Assembly: GCA_009733575.1 (NCBI GenBank) | Contig: ML769395.1 | Location: forward strand, 188,987 to 252,986 | Length of the DNA: 64,000 nucleotides | DNA from: Gymnopus androsaceus JB14 | Lineage: Eukaryota; Basidiomycota; Agaricomycetes; Agaricales; Omphalotaceae | Direction of reading: 5' to 3' | Part shown: positions 54,369 to 64,000 of the stretch, piece after piece | How positions within the stretch are numbered: position 1 is the first letter of the stretch | How the letters are laid out: each line of letters opens with the position of its first letter | Position numbers and translations under genes: made by a program | Notes under the pieces: model-generated | The model's database searches: none | What the model saw: only the letters and a program-made list of their open reading frames with translations | Told to the model about the DNA's origin: nothing

Positions 54369-57300
54369 ATGCCTCGAAATTTCCGCGAACGCGTGGATGC
54401 TGCATCCACGATTAAATCCATCTTGGACTACTATCCTAGCACTTCTGTTTTGCGGGAGCTCATTCAGAACTCGGATGACGCCAAAGCCACTACTCAGGTA
54501 CGCCGTTTGAGGAAATCGAGATCTCCCTAATACTAACTATGCATTAGCGCTTCATCGCCGACTTCCGACAGCATGGAAACGCAACTGTGTTTGACGATGC
54601 GCTCAAGTGTACACGGGGACCGGCTCTCCTAGCTATCAATGATAGTATTTTCAATGAGGAAGATTGGAACTCTGTTAGAACTATCCGTGGATCGAACAAG
54701 ATCGCAGATGAGACGTGCGTTATAATGCTTTTATCTATCATCCCCTCTTCTCACCTCATCTCTCAGGAAGACGGGGAAATACGGCTTGGGAATTAGGTCC
54801 TGCTATCATGTACGTTCACCGTCACAGTTCTTTGTCCCGCCTAAGAACTGATGTCCCAACTTAGCTCACGGACAATATCGAAATCCTTTCTAATGCTCAA
54901 ATTGCTATCTTTGACCCTCATGAAGAGTTTGCACCACCGCACGAAGGCGGCATTTCTCGCTATTTACCACATGAAACAGCTCCGTATCCAGACCAGCTTG
55001 CGGCCTTCTCTGCAGCCACCTCTGAACTCGATCCCCTTTTTCTCAAATCGACGGTAGTGCGTTTGCCACTTCGCACTCCCGCAGAAGCAGCCCGAAGTAG
55101 AATCAAATCAATCGTCGTCACATCCTCTGACATCCGGGCTCTTTTTCAGAGCTTTATCGAAAATGAACTCCAGGTCGCGCTCTTATTTCTGAAACACATC
55201 AGAGCTATCGAGCTCGTGGAGATTACTGAAGATGGGAATGAACACATGGTTGCAGCAGTCGCTATTTCGAATGCGGACGATGATATTGTTACTCGCAGAG
55301 CACTTAAATCCGGTGATATCGACCAATTCGAGAGCTACAAGCTTGACGTTATATCGACGATCGGGAAATCTCCGAGCGTATCTACCAGCTGGAGGGTTGT
55401 GCACTCTGTACTGAAGAATTCAGCCGTCGAAAACTCGATGGATCAGCGCCTTGGATATCGTGTCGGTAACCGCCTTGTAGAGGACAAGTTATCCTCTCAC
55501 GTTTCATTGGCTTTTCTTTGTAACGAAAAATCCAATGCATTCGAGGGTCGTCTATTCACCCTTCTTCCTCTCCCGATTCCGACTGGATTCCCTTTGCATG
55601 TCCATGGAATCTTTGCTCTTACTCCAGACCGTCAGAATCTCCGCAACCCAGAGGAGCTCGGTATTGGTATGGAAGCTCGGGAAAGGTGCGTTATTGCTTT
55701 CGGATATGTGACTATTCTGACTATATTTTTGATGCAGGCTTCTAATCACCTGGAATGATTTTGTGTTCCAGGAGCTCGTTCCTGCGGCGTGGGTCAAGCT
55801 AATCCACGTCCTCGTTGGCCAGGCAGAGAACATTGACGTATGGCTCGCTTGGCCTCCTTCCAACGCACGCGTTGCCCAAGGACGGAATCTTCTAGATTGC
55901 TTCACGAAGCTAGCCTTGTCTTATGACGAAGCAATCTTCCCTTCCATGCTCAACAATGAACTGGCTTTTATTAAACCAAGTCATCTAGCCTTGGTCGCCT
56001 CCTTGTCCATCGACCAACAACTGGTTCGTGCGGTCTCGCTCGCGGGGGTCGCCGTTATTACTCCGCCTTCGTACATTTATGATGCCTTTTCAAAGGCTGG
56101 CTTCAAAGGGTCTCAATTTTTACCCTTTGACGCTCGAAATCTCCATACCTTTCTCCGTGTAAGTTATTCAGGTTACTATTTAGCTTCGTCTCATTCCTTC
56201 TCCTCATAGTCCAAGGTCCTGCAAATAAACGCACTTGACCCTCAGGACAAGGCGCGAGTCCTCGAGTATCTGATTAGTTACTCACCGGACCAAATCGTGG
56301 ACCTGCCGCTCATCCCCACAGTCAGTGGAGGCTACATCTCGCTATCTGCACCTCATGGGTCACTCAAGCGCTATGTTTTGTGTAACGGCGTTGAAGCAGA
56401 GCTATTTCGTTCATGCGATATGTTCTTGATAAACCTTTTTGACATCTCTCAACCATCTCGTCGTTTGCTCGAGGGATGTTCGGATAGAGATCTACTGAAC
56501 GTCACACGTTTGGGACCCAATAACCTGAAGGAATATCTTCAGACACTCTGCAGAACCTCGAACCCAGCAGATGTCTCTGTGCCCTCATCATCCCTACCTC
56601 CTCTTACTTGGTTCACTGCCTTTTGGTCATGGGTAGATTCTGTTGATTCTTATGGACAGTTCCTCGACATCGCTCTTACTTTTCATCTCCTTCCTACCCT
56701 CGATGGAGTTGTGCGAAGAGTTTCGGAAAAGGTGTTTCTAATACCTAAGGGTCAAAACCAACTCTGCAAGTTGTTGGAAATGGGAGGCATTCCTTTTCTG
56801 CAATCCGATGTAACGTCTACGCGTGTCCTCTCCTTGTATGGCATGATCATGTCGGTTGACAATATTCCGCTCTTGGTGGATTTTTTCGCACCAGAACTCA
56901 TTCCCTGGACACCTTCCGAACGGCTCGTAATACAAGAACATATTACCAAGTGCCTCTACGCTAGAGACTTCGTGTTAAATCCAGTGCGAAGCTCTAAATT
57001 ACGACAATGGCCCATTTTCCCGAAGCGTGTTCCCAATATGCGAGGTTCAGGTCTACCGGTGACTGTACTGGATGCTGCGAATGGTCCTCTTGTATTCGTC
57101 AATGTCGCCGACGACTTTCCATTGCCGGTGGTTAATGGAGTCACCTACATAGACATGTCCAAGTCCAGCTGCATCCTGAGCTCGAAGATAGACGCAAAGG
57201 CTGCATCGAACACACTACAGGAGATTGGAATCATGAAACTTGCTATTGAACACATTTCTTCCCAACCAGAGGCACTTCAGAGTGCTCTTATGGAGCGGAT

Positions 57301-60300
57301 TCTTCCTTCTTTATTGGCGCTTCCCTCTTCGACTATCGACCTTCTCCGACAGCAAAAGTTTGTGCCTGTATTTGGCTCATCGGAGCGTTTGGCCCCTGCA
57401 GAGGTTATAGACCCAGAATCATCCTTAGCTCCCTTATTTCGGGGAGAACGTGGTCGTTTCCCCATTATGCCATACTCTAGTGGGCGTTTTCTGTCTATTA
57501 TGCAGGTTGCAGGACTTTTTTGCTCGCAACTCACTCCTGAGCTTGTGGAAGAGCGAATTCGATATGTGTCGTCCGCTTTTGCAGACAGCGGTCGATTCTC
57601 CAAGGCAACGGCCTTGTTCGATGAGCTCAGCAAGAATTGGAAACCTTCGTTCTCCGACATCTTACAGACTGATTTGGCATGGATCCCGACTACAGCCTCT
57701 ACGCTGGTGCCAAGGCAGAACGCTCGTGACGTTCAACCAAAATTGGGGGAGCATCATTTTCTTTTTGACTTTGTGCTCTCTCAATGCCCGTCTATGGCAT
57801 CGACCAATGTCCGAGAAGCCCTCGGCTGGCGATCAACCATTAGTATCGGAATCTTAGAAAAGCAGCTTGCAAGCACGCTACTACGTCCCAATGAAAAGGA
57901 ACTTCCCCAAAGATTATCATCGCTTATTCGGTATATTGGGAAGTTGCATTCAGAAGGGAATGTACAACCAGCCCACATCGAATCTTTCAAGCAAATGGTT
58001 CTGGAACACAGATGGATTCCTGATTCGACGCGGCGCATTGTGACTACCCAGCATGCTCTTTTGTCTCCTGATCTCAGAATTGGGAAGGTGTTTCAATCGA
58101 TATCTTCGAGTTTAAGAGACGCGCCTGGTGTCTTGTCTTTCCTCCGTTTGATGGGATGCAGCGAAAGGTGAATCAATACTCAAATTCACGATTGAATGTT
58201 ACTGACCTCGGCTTCTGTAGACCTACTATGAACTCTTTAATCGACGCTCTCAAGACTTCAGAATCAATTGAGGAACGCAGGGATATTCTTATAGAGCTGA
58301 CCTCCGACAACAACAACATCTCAGATTGCCAGCGCAATAGCATTCTAGTTCCTGATCACCTCAATAATCTGCGACATGTCTCTGAGGTTTATGTCAATGA
58401 CATGGGTGGCCGATTGGATTTTGTGTTGAAGACGCAAGTTTTTCCTGCTCATCCTTATATCTCTCAATCAGTTGCTCAGAGACTCGGCTTGGCTACTCTT
58501 AGCTCCTTGCAACTGGATGATGATGATGGTCTGGATATCGATGATGAGGATATGTCGGAGTCTCTAGTCACCCGTATCAAATCCGTCTTGGTGGACTACG
58601 ACATCCAGTACTCCTTCGGGGAATTCCTCGCCAACGCAGCTGACGCTGGAGCTACTGAATTTGAGGTTCTCTTAGATCATAAAGCGGCTTTCAGCTCCAC
58701 TCACATTCTAAGCCATGAAATGGGTATCTTTCAAAGCGGACCTGCATTGTTGCTTCACAACAATGTTTTATTTTCTGAGAACGACTTCAAAGGCCTTCGA
58801 CGGATAGGAGAGGGAGGAAAGCGAGATATTGACGGTACTATTGGAAAGTTTGGTTTGGGGGCTCTTTCCTTCTATCATTTTGCAGAGGTGAGTGTTGCAA
58901 GCTCTACCCGTGTCTGAATACCCTCTAATGACCATATTGTAGGCCGCTTTCATACTTTCCGGGGCATATCTTATGATACTGGATCCTTCTGCTGCCTACC
59001 TGCCCAAACGCCACGGCCAAAAACGGCGGTGCTTTTGGCGTCGACTTACCGATATTTATAGGTTCGTTTTTTAATTAAGTTTCTGAGCTTTCTAACAAAT
59101 TCCTGCTTAGAGGATATCCGGACCAGCTGGAACCTTTTAGAGATCTGTTCGGTTTCTCATGCGAAATGGAGTCATATCCCGGGGTATGAGCGCTGTCTAT
59201 TGAATAAAAAAGTGTTGCTGAATCATTCGTAACAGACCCTTATCCGTTTACCTTTGAGACAGAAGAAGTCACAACTGTCAGAGCGTGAAGTGACCTGGTC
59301 CGACTGCTATAATCTTCTCAAAGGACCGTATCTGGATCTTTCTCGGGATTGCACACACTTCACACATCTCAATACAATTGTGGCTCGGATTCGCGAATCC
59401 CACTCGACCGACTCATGGCTTCTATGGTCAATCAGCAACGCCATGATCGATGACAGCGCCTTCGCTGGCCCGAATGATACTGCGGGCAGCTTAATCGAAC
59501 TGAAAGTTAAATCTCGCACTGGAATGACCACAGAACAGTGGCTTGCTGTGCGGAGGCTCGTACCAGTTTCAGATATTCCAGTCCATCTTCACCCCTGCAT
59601 TCAAGCACTTAAAGCTTCGAATGGTGTTGAAATTGCCTTGGCATTCCACCTCAGTTCGATCCAGCATGACAATTTCACGTCGCGGGACTCCGAGTCTTCT
59701 ACCGGACAGAATTTCCTCTTTTCTGGAATTCGGATTCCACAGACGATCTCTTTCCCTGCTCATGTCAATGCAGCATTCGCGGTTTCCAGTGACCGTCGTA
59801 GCATCAGATTTGATCCTCCAGATAGTTCCGGCCAGCGCATCATGCAATCCGAGTATAACTTGTGGTTATTGACGAATCCTCTTGTTGATCTATATCTATC
59901 TTCATTGCAGAGCCTATTCAAGGCTTGATCGCGCGCGGTTCACCGCCGGACACTGGTGGCCCAAAAAAGCTCGAGATCCAGTCTCCAAAGAGTTTATTAC
60001 TTCCTTCTATAGCACAGCACTACCAAAATCGATGCTTCCTATTTTACCTACAGTGGTGGGTACCCTGGTAGCTCCTGCCGATGCTGTAATCGCAGTGGAA
60101 TCGGTTGCCGACCTTGTGAACCGACTCCTCACTGAGTTAAAAGCCAAGAATTTTGTGATTCTCCGCCATAGTGTTACAGCTCAGCTTCCTACGGACAAAA
60201 TTCGCTTCCTCTCCCCACAATCCCTTGTCGAAATCCTGAGGGACACAAAAGTTGAAAACCAGCTTCAGGCTATGTTTTCTGAGGCATTGGACCCAGCAAA

Positions 60301-62961
60301 GAGAGTAATTGCTGGCTTGATAGATGCAACGCTCGATTTCCTTCTCGACTCGGAAGACCCTGGTTTTGGTCATAATCTACTCCTGCTGATAACGAAGGAT
60401 AATGTCCTACGCCGATTTGATAGCAATGCACCCACATATCTGTCCACTTTTAGCTTTCCAAACCAGCTCTTCCCATACAATCGCTTTATTTCCACTATCC
60501 ACTATCCAAAATCACGAGATCGCATCCTTACTTCCCATTTATACAAGGAATTCGATACGGTCGCATTTCTTGAGTTCCTACGGGATCACGTTGGAGCGCC
60601 CCAGGCGATTGCGTTTCATTCTAATGAAACCATCGCTTGGATTGATATTTTATGGAAATATTTTTTCTGGCTCCCTGGCGGGAGTGAGTCTGACAAACTC
60701 TCGGTGATATCTGAATACCCTCTCTTCGCCACTTTCTCAAAGGACACGTATGTTTCCTTGGCCAGTTGCCTTGAGGGACGTGTTCTCCCCGATCCTAGCT
60801 CAGCACCGAGCTTCGATATTGATCTGGTTCCAATTATCCACAATTTGAACATCCCGGTGCTGAAGCACCATCCAATGCTTCCAGAGGACAATGCGCGCTT
60901 GAAATTCTCGTTCAAAACATTACTTGACTGTTTGTCAAGTGGTGGTGACACTGGTTTCCTGTCGCTTTCTTGTGATGAAGCAAATCTGCTCTCAGCTTGG
61001 ATAGTGAAGCAGATGAGAGTCAATCTCATTGACTTGAGCGACACCCACCTCGACCTTCTCGCTCGTCTTCCATTATGGAAAGCAGCAAAGGACGGCGTTA
61101 TCCAGCGCCACAGTTCTTATGACCTTCGCATGCTTCCATATGATATCGAACTGTCCCGAGTCATCCTCTTCCTCAAGCGGGATAGACCTATTGTGGAATA
61201 CTCAACAGAGTTGGTTAACTTGTGTAACCGCCTCAAAAATCGCAGAGGTACCATGGACACTTCATCTACGCAGTTTTCTGAACTGCTCAACTTGCCTGAT
61301 GTCCTCACATCGGATGACATCGATGAATACGTCTATCTCCTAACGAAACTGATTGAAAAAAATGCTTCAAACCTCAAGGCTCCCGATACTCGAGGCGTCC
61401 TGCGACCTATAGAGGAGTTTTTCAATAGCTCTGTCGATCTTTTCACAGCCGCGTTTCATTCGAGCCAGGAGACGATGTTTATACACCCGCTTTGTCGACA
61501 TTTAGAGTACCTCTTACCCGTAAAGACGACAGTGACATTTGATATTTTCCAGCAATGTGCTCAAGCGATAAACGACGACCAACACCAGGGCATCGATGTT
61601 GTCACTAGGGCCACAGTGGTTTACAACTACTACAACACGGTGCTTACTCGTCAATTAATGAGCAATGCTCACTACTGGCGTCTTCTGGACAACATTTGCT
61701 TCATTCCTCGTAGCAGAGCCCCACTTGAACGGGTCTCTTATGACCAGAATCCGTATATCATTGAACATCCCGACGTGGTATCCCCGAATGTATTGCTCCT
61801 CGATGACTGGAAGTACCAAGCCGTCGCCTGGACTCGACGCTGCAAATTCAACGTGCCACCATCGCGGGATCTGAAAGCTGTCCATCCTGATATCGGTGTC
61901 CCTACAGCAGTTGATGTTGTATGTTCAATTCTTCTTCCGACGAGTGCTATTTCGCTGACTCTTAGATACAGGTTGCGCATCTCGTCGTTCTCGCCACTCG
62001 GATCGCAAAAGATCATCCATATAACAGTGCTGTCGTCAGAGACCTGAAGGCAACCTACAAATGGCTTCAGGATCACAATCATAATGCGGCGCAGCAAGCA
62101 CTTCGACCCTATCGATCTCTGCCTCTCTTTTTGAATGTGAAGGACATTGATTCTCCCGAGCCTTGGGTGTGGCGTTGTGCTGACCAGCTCATGATTGGAC
62201 ACGCTTTCGATTACGCTCAAAGTTTCAAAGTTGAAGCGTTTTTGTCTGGCTTCACCAATTTGTTACGCGCGGCGGGCGTCGAGGAAATACGCAGTGGCTA
62301 TCATGTTGACGAGAACAACTTGGGAGATCGTGATTTCAACAGGCTTCGTACTGAAAGTAAGCTGCTCGACCTAGAACTTTGTCCGGAAGAGAGCATAGAG
62401 GGGGAGATTGTAGATACCATGCGACTCAAAGCCCATGCTGCGTTTCTCGCCGCAAAGGTTTCACATATTGAGGATGCATTGACTGGAGGATGGAGCGAAG
62501 GTAATCAACGCGTGCTGTCTTTTCCGGGGACATATTTCGGCGCTCGCACTTTTCTCGGTGAGTGGAATCGACAAGGGCAGTGACAACGCACCGCTAACTC
62601 AAGTGATTGTATCTAGACCTGATTTACACTGGAGAACTTGAAGACAAACGGCCTGATAATCCAGAGGATGGGCTGCGATTTTTGGAAGAACTATTGAAGA
62701 TACTCAAAGTTGCTGATATCTGGAATCTCCCAAAATTGAAGCGAAAAATTGGACGGCTAATTACGGTCACGTACGACTTTATGCACCCAGAGACCATTGA
62801 AAACAGTATGGCATAATCTGAATCTTCTTCCAACTGTTACTGACTTGATCATAGTTCAAAGTCAAGCCGAACTGTATAGTGCGCCTGAACTCGTCCTTGC
62901 TTGTCAAAATTGGTTGAAAGACAACTCGAGGGCTATGGAAATTGCGGGAACGGAAGTCTGA
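54369..62961 (+). CDS. Giant sacsin-like protein: two HSP90-type ATPase repeats plus C-terminal BTB
   Basis: At least thirteen exons give about 2,600 residues. The N-terminus is a sacsin/HSP90-type ATP-binding fold: RERVDAASTIKSILDYYPST, then the N box VLRELIQNSDDAKAT and the glycine loop TGKYGLGIRSCYH. A second such module begins near 58580: FGEFLANAADAGATEFEV and GTIGKFGLGALSFYHFAE. Sacsin-repeat-type alpha/beta sequence fills the space after each. From about 62420 a BTB/POZ-like domain follows: HAAFLAAKVSHIEDALTGGW, SFPGTYFGARTFLDLIYTGE and LKVADIWNLPKLKRKIGRLI. Animal sacsin is a co-chaperone; a BTB would add Cullin-3 binding, which is inference. The frame changes once near 59925 (AAGGCTTGATCG; dropping one T of TT restores it). 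All other joins keep frame. Confidence 0.88.
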
Positions 62962-63502
62962 CTCGGAGAGGCCGAAGAAATGGATAACATGCAAGTTCTC
63001 ATTCATGTACAATAGCAATAGATGTTCTTTATTTTTCAACATTTGGGTAAACGGCTGTCTGCAAGTAAAAATGAGGAATTTGAGAATTTGAAGAGAACAC
63101 TCACAGTATAGGCCTTCACAGATAAGAGTCCAGATATTCAGCTCGCGGAGCAGATCCCAAAAAATTCGCTAGGTAGGCTTCGTGTGTGGATCCTAAGAGT
63201 GACGATGCAGTAAAATTTCCAGCATGCAGTAACTGTTGCCAGCAGATTTTAGGTGTGGATAGGACCCCGGATAATACCGCTTGAGCTCTGATCCCGAATG
63301 GTCGAAATTCGGCCTTTTAATTTGGCCCGATTTGGACGAAATCCGGCCTTTTGCACCATACCTGCTCCGAAATTTTCCATTTTCGGCCCTTTTGGGAATC
63401 ATACCTCTAATAAGTTTGTTTTCCGCCGTTTAAGCGTTTCCAGTCCATTTTGGACTATTTGGACTACAATTTCTGCAATTCTAAGTAGATATTTACAGAG
63501 AT
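62962..63502. other. Sacsin-like gene 3' end and unassigned sequence
   Basis: No gene. The words TTCGGCCTTTT, CCGGCCTTTTG and TTCGGCCCTTTTGG recur at 63310-63400. The last, TTCGGCCCTTTTGGGAATCAT, is close to a string at 63972-63995, so a dispersed repeat may lie on both sides of the next gene. Confidence 0.4.
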
Positions 63503-63955
63503 TCAAACATGGGCGCGCTTGGTCACCGGCAATAAGTCCTCTTCCTCTACCTCATCATCTCCCTTACGCTTTCCATGACGGGATTCATCTGCGAGAATTT
63601 TCTTCACGATGTCGATGATTGTCGTGTGGGAAGGCTCCAGGGATCGCAGGTACTTTTCCAAAGGAGGAGGTGATGGAACCATATATAACCCAGGAACGAG
63701 CTCGACCGTTCCCGGGATGGCTTTGACATCAGCATTTACCATGCACGAGGCTTTAGGTAGCAATGGGTCGAGAAGGGTCACAACGTTCCCGGAATGCAGA
63801 ATTACGAAGGATGGAACGGTACGGGAAACATTTGGAAGTGATGCGACCTGCGGCGTACTATCTCTGGAGAAACATAACTTCTGAGATACATTATTGTGCC
63901 AATACAAGTAGTACGAGTACTCTGAACTTCCTCCCTGATCACTCCAAAAATCCAA
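63503..63955 (-). CDS. Hypothetical protein, possibly partial
   Basis: A 150-codon frame from an ATG at 63955. It has a folded-looking part (VPSFVILHSGNVVTLLDPLL, GTVELVPGLYMVPSPPPLEK) and a charged end (DIVKKILADESRHGKRKGDD) closing with EEEDLLPVTKRAHV, which could be a nuclear localisation signal. The frame stays open upstream past the Met (WAEFLDFWSDQ), so the true start may lie in another exon outside the window. Family not recognised. Confidence 0.4.
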   Translation of the reverse strand: MDFWSDQGGSSEYSYYLYWHNNVSQKLCFSRDSTPQVASLPNVSRTVPSFVILHSGNVVTLLDPLLPKASCMVNADVKAIPGTVELVPGLYMVPSPPPLEKYLRSLEPSHTTIIDIVKKILADESRHGKRKGDDEVEEEDLLPVTKRAHV

Positions 63956-64000
63956 GAATTCGGCCCAGAATTCGGCCCTTTTGGATCAAACCTGGTCTCG

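Overview
The window looks like nuclear DNA of a filamentous basidiomycete, most likely an Agaricomycete. Genes are split by many introns of about 45-75 bp with GTRNGT...CTAAY...YAG signals. Two genes encode the long, inserted G-alpha proteins typical of basidiomycetes. Small secreted proteins, a sacsin-like protein with a BTB tail and an HXT-type sugar transporter fit the same picture. No species can be named from the sequence.

Layout. 1-2.6 kb: a decayed Gag-like gene and a 5' LTR, primer site and Gag of a Ty1/copia element, all on the minus strand. 2.7-3.3 kb: a secreted repeat-peptide gene. 4.0-5.9 kb: a LINE fragment split cleanly by a terminal-inverted-repeat (TIR) element. 6.3-6.9 kb: a small secreted protein. 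8.8-11.2 kb: a membrane-anchored GH76-like protein. 12.3-13.7 kb: an old-yellow-enzyme relative. 15.5-18.1 kb: a sugar transporter. 19.6-21.1 kb: a MITE and a one-pass membrane protein. 22.2-27.6 kb: tandem G-alpha paralogues. 29.1-30.0 kb: a RING-finger membrane protein. 32.8-33.5 kb: a frameshifted F-box gene. 33.9-35.2 kb: a frameshifted alpha/beta hydrolase. 36.5-37.1 kb: a GPI-type secreted protein. 37.6-38.9 kb: a decayed membrane-protein copy and an intact intronless F-box gene.

39.5-44.0 kb is a nest of non-autonomous elements inside one another, including a third F-box fragment. 44.4-47.8 kb is a broken PL4 rhamnogalacturonan lyase, and 48.2-49.6 kb a polytopic membrane protein whose 3' half is duplicated at 37 kb. 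49.9-52.2 kb is a 1.16 kb segment repeated in tandem. 53.1-53.7 kb is a complete SF3b subunit 5 gene missed by simple ORF calling. 54.4-63.0 kb is a giant sacsin-like gene.

The strongest novelty candidate is a family of four elements sharing ends CATCAGCAAAACCTG / CAGGTTTTGCTGATG, each with its own short-word arrays in inverted arms. One sits in the LINE, where removing it rejoins the reading frame. Two larger nested elements at 40.6-42.4 kb each carry an internal RNA polymerase III unit (A box, B box, T9), telomere-like G-rich runs and a hairpin. Caution: the two 1.16 kb tandem copies differ only by one-base indels, so several of the frameshifts described here may be sequence errors rather than real gene loss.
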